A DNA stretch of 64,000 bases from contig JADJVV010000001.1 of NCBI GenBank assembly GCA_016710435.1, forward strand, positions 3,246,501 through 3,310,500. Reading direction: 5' to 3'. Origin of the DNA: Hyphomicrobiales bacterium. GTDB lineage: Bacteria; Pseudomonadota; Alphaproteobacteria; Rhizobiales; Aestuariivirgaceae. Under the pieces are notes generated by a model. That model did not search any database and was not told the DNA's origin. It saw only the letters and a program-made list of their open reading frames with translations. Made by a program: the position numbers and the translations under genes. Of this stretch, positions 36,342 to 45,146 are shown piece by piece. Position 1 is the stretch's first letter; every line of letters starts with the position of its first letter.

Positions 36342-37220
36342 TTAACGGGACTGTGGATTAGCCTGGTTGCGGGCGACGCGGGCGATTTCCTCGCGCACCA
36401 GGCGCTCCACCAATGGCGGCAGATTGTCGTCCAGCCATTGCTTCAGCATGCCCCGCAGCAGCTCACGCGTCACGTCTTCCAGCGAACGTCCGCCCATGCC
36501 TTGCGTGAACAGCGATTCCGAAAGATGGCGGAAGGCCGCCTGGGTCGTGGCTTCCGCGTGATGCGAGAGCATCGCCGCCTGATCCGCCTGAGGCTGGTAG
36601 TAGCCGCGCGGATCCTCGTAGCGTGGTGTCACATGCGCCTCGTAGCCATGGGCGCCATGCACATGGTCTTCGCCATAGGGCGCTTCATAGCCCTGTGCCT
36701 CTCCATGCTGCGCCTCTTCACCGTAGGTGATGTCGTCGAATTCATCCTGCAGCGTGCGGGCGCGCATGGCGGGCGGCGGCATCTCCGGCGGGGGCAAGGC
36801 ACGCGGCGAAATCAGCCGGCGATTCTGCTGCACCGGTTCCGGGCGTCCCTGCGGCGCGGCGGTGTGCTGCGGATGGGCGCGGACCGGCCCGGACATGATG
36901 GTCTTGAAGTCATTGCGGGGCGGCGGCGGCACCCGTTGCGGCTCGATCATGGGCCGTGCCGAGCGCCGTGGCGGCGCAGGAATGGGCGGCACTTCCGTTG
37001 TGTTGCGCAGGATGCGGCCACGCAGTTCGGCGATCTCTTCGCGCGCTTCCTTGTTGCGGGTCTTGGTTTCGTTGAGGTTGACGCGCAATTCGCGCAACGC
37101 TCCACGCATCAGCGTGCCACGCGCTTCTCCGGCGGTCGAAGTGCCCTGCCCGTCCTCATCACTGTCGATAGCCTTGCGGATGGAGGCCAGCAGGTCTTCC
37201 ATTTTTGGTTCGATCGACAA
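36342..37220 (-). CDS. popZ: polar organising protein PopZ (DUF2497)
   Basis: PopZ forms polymer hubs at the cell poles and anchors ParB-parS. The 292-residue protein has the N-terminal helix MEDLLASIRKAIDSDEDGQG, a long Pro/Glu/His-rich linker (for example PRALPPPEMPPPAMRA), and the C-terminal oligomerisation block DVTRELLRGMLKQWLDDN then LPPLVERLVREEI. This architecture and the position between tolC and valS are typical of Hyphomicrobiales. A 196-base gap separates it from the valS start; nothing else is visible there. Confidence 0.93.
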   Translation of the reverse strand: MSIEPKMEDLLASIRKAIDSDEDGQGTSTAGEARGTLMRGALRELRVNLNETKTRNKEAREEIAELRGRILRNTTEVPPIPAPPRRSARPMIEPQRVPPPPRNDFKTIMSGPVRAHPQHTAAPQGRPEPVQQNRRLISPRALPPPEMPPPAMRARTLQDEFDDITYGEEAQHGEAQGYEAPYGEDHVHGAHGYEAHVTPRYEDPRGYYQPQADQAAMLSHHAEATTQAAFRHLSESLFTQGMGGRSLEDVTRELLRGMLKQWLDDNLPPLVERLVREEIARVARNQANPQSR

Positions 37221-37332
37221 CTCAAGCCCCTTAGCAAGCGGCAGTCACGAATCCTGCAGCCCCGATCACCGTCACACTACCTTTAGCAACTTGTGCGGCT
37301 TTGTCACGCGCCGAGGCGTTAACCTTTGGCCG

Positions 37333-38709
37333 TCACTCCACGGTCTCGACGTCGGTGCCGATCCACTTGTTCTTCACGCGCCGATAGTTTTCCTCGGCGT
37401 CGTAATAGGGACCGGGCAGGTCGAGATTGCGGGCCGTCAGCTTGCCGATGGCCGCCTTGAGTTCATACGAGGCCAGCACCTGATCGTGCTCGGCAATGAC
37501 GAGGTTGATCCGCGCATTGATCACCTCCTGCTCGGCGTTCAGCACATCGATCGTTGAGCGCGAGCCCACGAGATATTCCTGGCGAATGCCGTTCAGCGCC
37601 TCGGCGGCCGCCGACACCTGTGCCCGCGCCGACACGATGGCTTCAAACGATGCCGTGAAGAAATTCCACTGCGTCGTGACGCCCTGGGTGACCGAGCGGC
37701 CCGCCTGGACGATCTCGATGCGGCGCTGGCTTTCAAGCTGCTTGGCCTGGCGGACGGCGGAATAGACCCGCCCTGCTTCATAGAGCGGCACATCCACCAC
37801 GCCGGAAATCTGCGCGAAGTCCTGACGGTCCACCCCATCCTGCGGATCGGCGGTCACGCCGGCGGCAGCTTCCAGCCGCGCTTCCGGCAGCAAGTCACCC
37901 TTGGTGACTTCAACGGCATGCTCCTGCGCAAGCTGCACATGCGTGGCGACAAGAATATTGGGATTGACGGAGCGCGCGATGTCGAGTGCTCCATCCAGTG
38001 TCTTCGGGTTCTTGGCAAAGCCCGGCGAGGCCAGCTTGTCCGGCTTGTGGCCGATCACCGCCACGTAGCGCGCCGAACTTTCGGCCAGCGTGGCGCGTGC
38101 CGAGGCGACCTGCGCCCGTGCGCCGCTGACGCGGGCCCGCGCCTGCGACACGTCGGTGCGCGTGACTTCGCCCGCATCAAAGCGCGCCCGTGCGGCGCTG
38201 GCCTGCCGTTGCAGGTTGACCACGTTCTGCTCGCGCAGCGCCAGAATGCGGCGATCACGGATGACATTCATGTAGGCCGTCGCCGCACTGAGCAGCACGT
38301 CCTGCTCGGTCGCGAGCAATTGCTGGCGTCCCGCGCGCACGGTTTCCTTCGCCTGTGCCACGCCTTCGACGGTCTTGAAGCCGCGGAACAGCGGCTGGGC
38401 CAACTGGATGTTCACGGACTTTGAAGTCGAGTCCTTGTCGGTGGTGACGTCGGTATCGCTCCAGCCATAAGTCACGTCGCCCTGCGCGTTGATCACCGGC
38501 CGCCAGCCAGACTTGGCAGTGGGAACCAGTTCGTCCGTGCCGCGCTGGCGCGCGCGCTCGCCCTGAAGGATGGGGTTGCTGCGGTAGGCACTCACCAGTG
38601 CCTGCTTGAATGATTCGGCATGCGCCGCCGCACCGAGGCCCAAGGCCGCGGTTGCGATGCCAATGAGTGCAACGCGCCGCAACAAGCGGCCTTGCAACAG
38701 TTTCACCAT
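37333..38709 (-). CDS. tolC: TolC-family outer-membrane efflux channel
   Basis: The trimeric outer-membrane channel serves type I secretion and RND pumps. The 458 residues begin with a signal peptide (VALIGIATAALGLGAAAHA). TolC repeats include YRSNPILQGERARQRGTDE near 35 and the matching second half near 245 (ARSVNPNILVATHVQLAQEH). The conserved TRTDVSQARAR and GSRSTIDVLNAEQEVINAR helices are present. The start at 38709 is set by the signal peptide; the frame is open to 38820. popZ and valS follow. Confidence 0.93.
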   Translation of the reverse strand: MVKLLQGRLLRRVALIGIATAALGLGAAAHAESFKQALVSAYRSNPILQGERARQRGTDELVPTAKSGWRPVINAQGDVTYGWSDTDVTTDKDSTSKSVNIQLAQPLFRGFKTVEGVAQAKETVRAGRQQLLATEQDVLLSAATAYMNVIRDRRILALREQNVVNLQRQASAARARFDAGEVTRTDVSQARARVSGARAQVASARATLAESSARYVAVIGHKPDKLASPGFAKNPKTLDGALDIARSVNPNILVATHVQLAQEHAVEVTKGDLLPEARLEAAAGVTADPQDGVDRQDFAQISGVVDVPLYEAGRVYSAVRQAKQLESQRRIEIVQAGRSVTQGVTTQWNFFTASFEAIVSARAQVSAAAEALNGIRQEYLVGSRSTIDVLNAEQEVINARINLVIAEHDQVLASYELKAAIGKLTARNLDLPGPYYDAEENYRRVKNKWIGTDVETVE

Positions 38710-38847
38710 GATTGAGCCCACACCTTGAACGCCCGGAACGAGCGTCCACCATATCAAATTGATATATGCTTTAGAATATAGCTGGCCCTCAGTTTCAAGT
38801 GATTTCGTACGCCTGTGCAAAGCCGCTGTTAATCATCTGTGCAGGTC

Positions 38848-38862
38848 TGGCACAATCCTTGC
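38848..38862 (+). promoter_or_regulatory. orphan sigma-54 promoter consensus
   Basis: TGGCAC-AATCC-TTGC on the plus strand matches the -24/-12 consensus exactly. It points away from tolC toward tRNA-Cys, 108 bases ahead, with no protein-coding frame between. Otherwise 38710-38970 contains only the AT-rich tolC upstream region. Confidence 0.5.
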
Positions 38863-38970
38863 GCATGGTTTGCAGTGCGGCCACAGGAATGTTGTGCAGC
38901 GCAAGACCATCGTCTATAGGCGCCACCGGATTGTTAACCCGGCGCTGTTAGTCGGGTGACACCAGTTTGG

Positions 38971-39044
38971 GGCCTCGTGGCGGAGTGGCTACGCAGAGGA
39001 CTGCAAATCCTTGTACGGGGGTTCGATTCCCTCCGAGGCCTCCA
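38971..39044 (+). tRNA. tRNA-Cys (anticodon GCA)
   Basis: 74 bases with an encoded CCA. Acceptor GGCCTCG pairs with CGAGGCC. The anticodon GCA at 39003-39005 sits in GAGGACTGCAAATCCTT, and the T arm is GGGGGTTCGATTCCCTC. Confidence 0.97.
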
Positions 39045-39082
39045 AAACCGGGCGCAGCAGCCCCTCCCTCACGCAAAAGACC

Positions 39083-39376
39083 TCAGAACCGGCGGCTGGC
39101 ACGGCGGGTGCCCATGCCGAGTTTTCCCGAGAGTCCCGGCCAGCGGCGGTGCAGCCACGTGCTGATACGCACCGTCAGGTGACGGCGGAAGCGACGAACG
39201 GGCGGAAAGTCGATCGACAGAATCAGGAGGCCGAGTGGAATCATCCAGAAGCCGAGCACCGGCAGAAAGCCCAGCAGGCCGCCGATCACGAACACCACGC
39301 CCAGCAGCGCCCGCAAGACCGGGTGTCCAGGCACCGGAACGCGCTTTCCGAGAAATTGCACCGACTTCAAACCCAA
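39083..39376 (-). CDS. small PGPGW-type transmembrane protein
   Basis: This 97-residue protein has two adjacent hydrophobic segments (ALLGVVFVIGGLLGFLPVL and GFWMIPLGLLILSIDFP) followed by a basic C-terminus (VRRFRRHL, HRRWPGL). The LGFLPVLGFWMIPLGLL core resembles the putative PGPGW membrane-protein family. Other frames over this stretch are shadows. The function is unknown. It lies between two plus-strand tRNA genes. Confidence 0.65.
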   Translation of the reverse strand: MGLKSVQFLGKRVPVPGHPVLRALLGVVFVIGGLLGFLPVLGFWMIPLGLLILSIDFPPVRRFRRHLTVRISTWLHRRWPGLSGKLGMGTRRASRRF

Positions 39377-39502
39377 TCTCCTTTTCCAACGCCGGAATAT
39401 AGGGATGATTTGTGAAGTTTCATCCCGCGGCGGGGCCTGAGCGGCAGGTTGTGAAAAAAGACTTTTACAGACAATTCCGCTCTGCTAAAGCCCCGGCGAC
39501 AT

Positions 39503-39578
39503 TCCCCGATAGCTCAGTTGGTAGAGCATTCGACTGTTAATCGAATGGTCGCTGGTTCGAGTCCAGCTCGGGGAGCCA
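39503..39578 (+). tRNA. tRNA-Asn (anticodon GUU)
   Basis: 76 bases with an encoded CCA. Acceptor TCCCCGA pairs with TCGGGGA. D arm AGCTCAGTTGGTAGAGC, anticodon GTT at 39536-39538 in TCGACTGTTAATCGA, T arm CTGGTTCGAGTCCAG. Confidence 0.98.
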
Positions 39579-39681
39579 GTTTCGAGAACGCCGGTCCACG
39601 TGGCCGGCGTTTTTCATTTGCGCCGCGCGGATTTGACGGCACTGCAAGCACACGCCATTGTATCCGCCAAAGGAACACTTC

Positions 39682-40707
39682 ATGACCATTCGAAACGATG
39701 TGACGGCCGCGATCGGCAACACGCCGCTGATCAAGCTGCGCAAGGCGTCTGAGCTCACCGGCTGCACCATTCTGGGCAAGGCGGAATTCATGAATCCGGG
39801 CCAGTCCGTGAAGGACCGCGCTGCCCTCTTCATCATCCGCGACGCAATGACCCGCGGCGAGTTGAAACCGGGCGGCACGATTGTGGAGGGCACTGCCGGC
39901 AACACGGGAATCGGCCTTACGGTGGTTGCGAACGCGCTCGGCATCCGCAGCGTGATCGTCATCCCCGACACGCAATCCCAGGAGAAGAAGGACGCCCTGC
40001 GCCAGCTTGGCGCGGAACTGGTGGAGGTGCCTGCCGTTCCCTACAAGAACCCCAACAACTACGTGAAGTATTCCGGCCGCCTCGCCAAAGCCATGGGCGG
40101 AGTCTGGGCCAATCAGTTCGATAACGTGGCCAACCGTCAGGCCCACATCGAAACCACCGCGCCGGAGATCTGGGCGCAGACGGACGGCAAGATCGATGGC
40201 TTCGTGGCAGCCGTCGGGTCAGGCGGCACGCTGGGCGGGGTAAGTCTTGCGCTGAAGGAGCGCAACAAGGCCGTGCGCATTGCCCTTGCCGATCCCATGG
40301 GTGCCGCCCTTTTCAGTTATTACAAGACGGGCGAATTGAAGTCCGAAGGATCGTCCATCACCGAGGGAATCGGTCAGGGGCGCATCACCAAGAACCTCGA
40401 AGGAGTGGTTGTGGATGACGCCTTCCAGATTCCGGATGCGGAAGCGCTGACGGTGGCGTTTGATCTGCTGGAACACGAGGGACTGTGCATGGGCGGCTCC
40501 ACCGGCATCAACGTGGCCGGCGCCATCCGCCTCGCCAAACAGATGGGCCCCGGCCACACCATCGTGACCGTGCTCTGTGACTACGGCACGCGCTACGCCT
40601 CCAAGATCTTCAACCCGGCGTTCCTGCGCTCCAAGAACCTGCCAGTGCCGCGCTGGCTGGAAGCAGAATCAACAGCGCCGAAAGTGTTTGAAGAGGTGCC
40701 GGCATGA
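39682..40707 (+). CDS. cysK: cysteine synthase A
   Basis: This is a PLP enzyme converting O-acetylserine and sulfide to cysteine. In its 341 residues, the PLP lysine is Lys44 in NPGQSVKDRAA, EGTAGNTGIGLT near 72 is the substrate loop, and GSGGTLGGVSLAL near 178 binds phosphate. The start at 39682 follows AAAGGA. The stop overlaps the alaX ATG by four bases, so the two genes are coupled. sseA follows, making a small sulfur/cysteine-quality cluster. Confidence 0.94.
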   Translation: MTIRNDVTAAIGNTPLIKLRKASELTGCTILGKAEFMNPGQSVKDRAALFIIRDAMTRGELKPGGTIVEGTAGNTGIGLTVVANALGIRSVIVIPDTQSQEKKDALRQLGAELVEVPAVPYKNPNNYVKYSGRLAKAMGGVWANQFDNVANRQAHIETTAPEIWAQTDGKIDGFVAAVGSGGTLGGVSLALKERNKAVRIALADPMGAALFSYYKTGELKSEGSSITEGIGQGRITKNLEGVVVDDAFQIPDAEALTVAFDLLEHEGLCMGGSTGINVAGAIRLAKQMGPGHTIVTVLCDYGTRYASKIFNPAFLRSKNLPVPRWLEAESTAPKVFEEVPA

Positions 40708-41426
40708 CCGCCCTCCTCTTCCGCGACGATGCCTATGCGAAGTCCTGTGCCGTGAAGGTGCTCGGCGTGAATGAGCGCGGCGGCATTATCCTCGACCAGA
40801 CCATCTGTTACGCGACGGCGGGCGGACAGCCCGGCGACAAGGCCACGCTCCGTCTCCATGGCCGCGACATTGCCATTGCCACAACCGTCTACGATGAGAA
40901 CAAGGCGGTGGTGCATGTGCCCAGCGAAGGCCAGCAACCGCCCGCAGTTGGTGACACGGGCACCCTCGACCTGAACTGGGAAAACCGCCATCGCATCATG
41001 CGCTGCCACACCATGATGCACTTGCTCTGCGCGGCGGTGCCTTTTGCGGTCACGGGTTCTGCCATCACGGAAGATGGCGGGCGCATCGACTTTGACATTC
41101 CCGAAGGCCAGATACCGGACCGGACAGAACTCGCTGCCAAGATCAACGCCTGGATTGCCGAGGACCATCTCGTGACGACACGCTGGATCACCGACGAGGA
41201 ACTGGATGCCAATCCTGAACTCGTGCGCACCATGTTCGTGAAGCCGCCGCGCGGCACGGGCAAGGTGCGGCTGGTGCTGATCGGCGACGGTGGAAAGCTC
41301 GATCTTCAGCCCTGCGGCGGCACCCATGTGAAATCCACTGGCGAGATCGGCCCCATCGCCGTCGACAAGATCCAGAACAAGGGCAAGATCAACCGCCGCA
41401 TCCGCCTCGTGCTGGCCAACCCCTGA
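40704..41426 (+). CDS. alaX: alanyl-tRNA editing protein AlaX
   Basis: This free-standing editing domain deacylates Ser- or Gly-tRNA-Ala. The 240 residues carry the zinc motifs HTMMH (near residue 100) and CGGTH (near 203), plus GGQPGDKATL near the start, as in AlaRS editing domains. Coupling to cysK by a four-base overlap suggests a link between serine/cysteine flux and mistranslation control, which is an inference. Confidence 0.92.
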   Translation: MTALLFRDDAYAKSCAVKVLGVNERGGIILDQTICYATAGGQPGDKATLRLHGRDIAIATTVYDENKAVVHVPSEGQQPPAVGDTGTLDLNWENRHRIMRCHTMMHLLCAAVPFAVTGSAITEDGGRIDFDIPEGQIPDRTELAAKINAWIAEDHLVTTRWITDEELDANPELVRTMFVKPPRGTGKVRLVLIGDGGKLDLQPCGGTHVKSTGEIGPIAVDKIQNKGKINRRIRLVLANP

Positions 41427-41446
41427 AATTCGACACTGAAATCCTC

Positions 41447-42283
41447 ATGACCAACCTCGTCTCCACCGGCTGGCTCGCCCAGCATCTCCATGCCCCGGAC
41501 ATCGTCATCCTCGATGCCTCATGGCACATGCCCGCAGCCAAGCGCGACGCGAAGGCAGAATTCCGCGCCAGCCATATTCCGGGCGCGCGCTTTTTCGACA
41601 TCGATGCGCTGTCGGACCGCGCTTCTTCCCTGCCCCACATGCTTCCGCCGCCCGCGCAGTTCTCCAGCGGCGTGAAGAAACTCGGCGTCGGCGATGGCAA
41701 GAAGGTGATCTGCTATGACAGCGCCGGCCTGTTCTCCGCCGCGCGTTGCTGGTGGATGTTCAAGGTCTTCGGCCATGACGACGTGGCAGTGCTGGATGGC
41801 GGCCTGCCCAAGTGGCTGCGCGAAAACCTTCCCGTGGAAGATGGCGAACCGGCAGCACCGCAGGAACGCCACTTCACGCCCCGCTTCCGCGCCAGCATGG
41901 TGCGCGGGATTGGCGACGTGGCGAAGGGCTTGCAGTCAGGCCAGATGCAGGTGGCGGATGCCCGTTCCGGCACGCGCTTCCGTGGCGAGGAGGCTGAACC
42001 CCGCGCCGGCGTGCGCCCCGGCCACATGCCGGGCGCCAGGAACGTGCACTATGCCTCGCTCCTCGCCCCAGACGGCACGCTGAAACCTCAGGCGGAGCTT
42101 GCGAAGACCTTCGCAAGCAACGGAGTTGACTTGGAAAAGCCAGTGGTCACAAGCTGCGGATCCGGCGTCACCGCCGCCATCCTGAGCCTCGCCCTCACCG
42201 AACTCGGTACCCGTGACCACGCCCTTTACGACGGCTCATGGACCGAATGGGGCGCGAGTGAGCAGCCGGTGGTGACGGGTTGA
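41447..42283 (+). CDS. sseA: 3-mercaptopyruvate sulfurtransferase
   Basis: This tandem-rhodanese protein of 278 residues transfers sulfur from mercaptopyruvate. The N-terminal inactive rhodanese domain (about 1-135) includes HIPGARFFDIDALSD. The C-terminal domain has RPGHMPGARNVHY and the catalytic loop SCGSGVTAA with Cys near 237; the CG-S-G-V-T-A type favours mercaptopyruvate over thiosulfate. It is 20 bases after alaX, probably the same operon. Confidence 0.93.
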   Translation: MTNLVSTGWLAQHLHAPDIVILDASWHMPAAKRDAKAEFRASHIPGARFFDIDALSDRASSLPHMLPPPAQFSSGVKKLGVGDGKKVICYDSAGLFSAARCWWMFKVFGHDDVAVLDGGLPKWLRENLPVEDGEPAAPQERHFTPRFRASMVRGIGDVAKGLQSGQMQVADARSGTRFRGEEAEPRAGVRPGHMPGARNVHYASLLAPDGTLKPQAELAKTFASNGVDLEKPVVTSCGSGVTAAILSLALTELGTRDHALYDGSWTEWGASEQPVVTG

Positions 42284-42309
42284 ACTGAAAAGACTTGTGA
42301 GGGTCTGAC

Positions 42310-43323
42310 CTACCGCACCGGCGGCGCATAGAGGATGCCGCCCTTGTCCCACAGGGCATTGAGGCCGCGTTCGATTTGCAGCTTCGATCCTGCGCCAAGA
42401 TTGCGGTCGAAGATTTCGCCGTAGTTGCCGACGGCGGAAATGGCGCGCGCAGCCCAGTCCGCATCAAGTCCCAGATCCGCACCGAACGAGCCTTCGACGC
42501 CCAGCAGGCGGCGAATATTCGGCTTCCTGGACTTTTCCTTCGCCTCCGCCACGCCGGGACCGCGCACTTCCAGTTCCTCGGCGTTGATGAGCGCAAACAG
42601 GGTCCAGCGCGCGATGTTGAACCACTGCTCGTCACCCACGCGCACGGCCGGGCCAAGAGGTTCCTTGGAAATCACTTCCGGAAGAATGATGTGCTCCTCC
42701 GGCTTCGCGAGCTTCAGCCGCACGGCATAGAGCTGCGACTGGTCGGTGGTGTAGGCATCGCACTTGCCCGCTTCGTAGGCGGCCACAGCCTCGGCAATCG
42801 TGCCAAAGGCCTGCGCGGTGTAGGCCATTTCCTTCTCGCGGAAGAAGTCATCGACGTTGGCCTGGGTCGTTGTGCCGCTGACAGTGCAGATGGAAGCCTG
42901 GCTCATGTTGAAGACGGAGGTGACGCCCGAGAGCTTCGCCACCATGAAGCCCTGCCCGTCGTGATAGCTGATGCCGGCGAAACGGAACGGGTACTTGGTC
43001 TCGCGTTCCATCGTCCATGTCGTGTTGCGCGCCAGCACATCGACGGCACCTGACTTCAGCTTGTCGAAGCGGTCCTGCGCAGAAAGCCCCACGAACTCGA
43101 CCTTTGCCGCATCACCCAGCGTCGCGGCGGCCAGCGCCTTGCAGTAATCCACATCGAAGCCCGCCCACGAGCCATCGGCCTGCTTCTCGGCAAAACCCTG
43201 CAGGCCCGCATTGACGCCGCAAAGGAGCTTGCCTCGCGCCTTCACGTCCTCCAGCGTCGAAGCGGATGCAATACCCGCGAACACGACCGTTGCAGCCAAG
43301 GCCCCCAGCACTTTGCGCAGCAT
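42310..43323 (-). CDS. amino-acid ABC transporter substrate-binding protein
   Basis: This 337-residue periplasmic protein has a signal peptide (MLRKVLGALAATVVFAGIASA). The family-3 solute-binding pattern includes GFDVDYCKALAAATLGD, ARNTTWTMERET near 95 and AYEAGKCDAYTTDQSQLYAV near 180. It closely resembles AapJ/BztA general L-amino-acid binding proteins, but no permease or ATPase genes are adjacent, so it is an orphan component. GAGG precedes ATG 43323. The genes on either side are unrelated. Confidence 0.9.
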   Translation of the reverse strand: MLRKVLGALAATVVFAGIASASTLEDVKARGKLLCGVNAGLQGFAEKQADGSWAGFDVDYCKALAAATLGDAAKVEFVGLSAQDRFDKLKSGAVDVLARNTTWTMERETKYPFRFAGISYHDGQGFMVAKLSGVTSVFNMSQASICTVSGTTTQANVDDFFREKEMAYTAQAFGTIAEAVAAYEAGKCDAYTTDQSQLYAVRLKLAKPEEHIILPEVISKEPLGPAVRVGDEQWFNIARWTLFALINAEELEVRGPGVAEAKEKSRKPNIRRLLGVEGSFGADLGLDADWAARAISAVGNYGEIFDRNLGAGSKLQIERGLNALWDKGGILYAPPVR

Positions 43324-43354
43324 CACACATCCTCTTCTGGTTGAAACCGGAACT

Positions 43355-44095
43355 CTAACCCGCCTTCCCGGTGATTCCAAGCAAGGCCTCCGACACGGAA
43401 GCAGCGGTGGCGCAGGTCGGCTTGGAAGGGCGGGACACCATGACGACGGGGATGCCAAGCGCCCGCGCCGCCGCCAGTTTTGCTGACGTGGAGTCTCCGC
43501 CGGCGTTCTTGGTGAGAAGACAACCGATGCGCTCCCGCTCCATCAAAGCGTGTTCCGAGGTGAAATCATGGGGTGGACGGTCGAGCAGCACGGACCATCC
43601 CTCCGGCAGGGCTTCATCCGGCGGCTCGATGGTGCGGATGATGCCGCTGAGATCAGGCCGCGCGATCAGACCCTGCAACCCCTTCCGTCCTGTGGTGACG
43701 AGGACCCGCGCCCCTGGCGGAATGCGCTCCACTGCTTCTTCGAGCGAAGCGGCATCGATCCAGCGATCACCAGGTCCGGCGACCCACGCCGGCCTTTCAA
43801 GCCGCACCAGCGGAAGGCCAAGTTGCACGCAAGCCGCATGGGCGTGAGCCGACATCTGCGCCGCAAAGGGGTGCGTGGCGTCCACAACGCGGCTGATGCC
43901 CTCCGCCCGCAGGAAGTCAGCCAATCCAGGCACGCCGCCAAATCCGCCGCGATGAATGCGGCCTGCGGGCAGCACCGGATCCTGCGTCACGCCAGCAAAC
44001 GATGAGATCACATCAATGCCCAGCGCCACCAGCCCGTTGGCGAGCGCCCGCGCCTCAGTGGTGCCCGCGAGAATGAGGATGCGTTCACCGGGCAT
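43355..44095 (-). CDS. cobK: precorrin-6A reductase
   Basis: CobK/CbiJ reduces precorrin-6A in the corrin ring pathway. The 246 residues begin MPGERILILAGTTEARALAN and include RVVDATHPFAAQMSAHA near 70 and a C-terminal LTKNAGGDSTSAKLAAAR, all typical of the family. The start overlaps the 3' end of cbiD by 11 bases, so cbiD and cobK are co-translated. Confidence 0.93.
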   Translation of the reverse strand: MPGERILILAGTTEARALANGLVALGIDVISSFAGVTQDPVLPAGRIHRGGFGGVPGLADFLRAEGISRVVDATHPFAAQMSAHAHAACVQLGLPLVRLERPAWVAGPGDRWIDAASLEEAVERIPPGARVLVTTGRKGLQGLIARPDLSGIIRTIEPPDEALPEGWSVLLDRPPHDFTSEHALMERERIGCLLTKNAGGDSTSAKLAAARALGIPVVMVSRPSKPTCATAASVSEALLGITGKAG

Positions 44096-45125
44096 GGGCG
44101 ATGATCTTCCCCGCGCGATCCACAATGATGATGTCGGCAGCAACCGGCGCATCACCCAGCACCTCCCGCGTCTCCATCAGTGCATCGGCGGCAACCCGCT
44201 GTGCCAGGGCTTCGCCCGCAATCTCCAGCACATGCTGTGCCGTGTTCGCCGACAAGACCGCAGGGCGCATCTCGGCGGGAACACGATCCGCCAACCATGC
44301 GAAGTCCACCTGGCTTCGCCCCGAATGCAGATCCATCGCCCCTTGCGCCAGCTTGGTGATCTTGCCGAAGCCGCCGCCGATCGTCACACGCGCAACCGGA
44401 TGCAGGCGCAGATACTTGAGAACGCCGCCCGCGAAATCCCCCATGTCGAGCATCGCCTCCAGCGGCAGACCGTAATGGCCCCGCACCGCATCTTCTGACG
44501 TCGAACCTGTGCAGCCCGCCACATGGGTGAGCCCAACGGCACGGGCCACGTCGATGCCACGATGGATGGAGGCAATCCACGCCGCGCAGGAAAACGGATT
44601 CACAATGCCCGTGGTGCCGAGGATCGACAAACCTCCGACGATGCCGAGACGGGGGTTCCAGGTTTTCTCCGCCAGCGCTTCGCCGCCCGGAATCGAAATC
44701 TCGATCTCCGCCCCGCCGCCGAAGTCTGCCGCCACCTGCTGCATCATCTGGCGTGGCACGGGGTTGATGGCGGCTTCACCGACAGCAATGGGAAGGCCGG
44801 GCTTCGTCACCGTCCCGACGCCCTCGCCTGCCCTGAAGACAACACCCGCGGGCAGCCGCCGCACAGTGGCGACCACAAGCGCGCCGTGGGTCACATCCGG
44901 ATCATCGCCCGCATCCTTGATGATTCCGGCCCGGGCCCAGCCGTCGCCCATCTCTTCCCGCGCCAGAGCGAAAGCCACCCGCTCACCCTTGGGCAATGTA
45001 ATTTCGACCGGATCGGGGAATCGTCCTGTCACCAGGGCCGTCAGGGCCGCCTTTGTGGCCGCCGTGGCACAGGCACCTGTCGTCCAACCGCGACGCAATG
45101 TCTGTTGTGGCTTTTCCCGGACCAT
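44085..45125 (-). CDS. cbiD: cobalt-precorrin C1-methyltransferase CbiD
   Basis: CbiD methylates C-1 of the corrin ring. The 346 residues start MVREKPQQTLRRGWTTGACA, the family hallmark, and include GIVGGLSILGTTGIVNPFS and RVTIGGGFGKITKLAQG. The frame is open to 45314, but the hallmark supports 45125. It is divergent from cobA with only 21 bases between the starts. CbiD belongs to the anaerobic route but also occurs in alphaproteobacteria lacking CobF. Confidence 0.94.
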   Translation of the reverse strand: MVREKPQQTLRRGWTTGACATAATKAALTALVTGRFPDPVEITLPKGERVAFALAREEMGDGWARAGIIKDAGDDPDVTHGALVVATVRRLPAGVVFRAGEGVGTVTKPGLPIAVGEAAINPVPRQMMQQVAADFGGGAEIEISIPGGEALAEKTWNPRLGIVGGLSILGTTGIVNPFSCAAWIASIHRGIDVARAVGLTHVAGCTGSTSEDAVRGHYGLPLEAMLDMGDFAGGVLKYLRLHPVARVTIGGGFGKITKLAQGAMDLHSGRSQVDFAWLADRVPAEMRPAVLSANTAQHVLEIAGEALAQRVAADALMETREVLGDAPVAADIIIVDRAGKIIAHAR

Positions 45126-45146
45126 GGGCCGTGGGTATAAGGGGCC

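Noticed and set aside
43017..43486. Small plus-strand frames opposite the amino-acid binding protein
   Set aside because: Antisense to signal-peptide and N-terminal codons of a clear gene.
42284..45146. Cobalamin riboswitch upstream of the cob genes
   Set aside because: Gaps before cobK, cbiD and cobA are too short (31 bases or less, or overlapping) to hold a B12 riboswitch.
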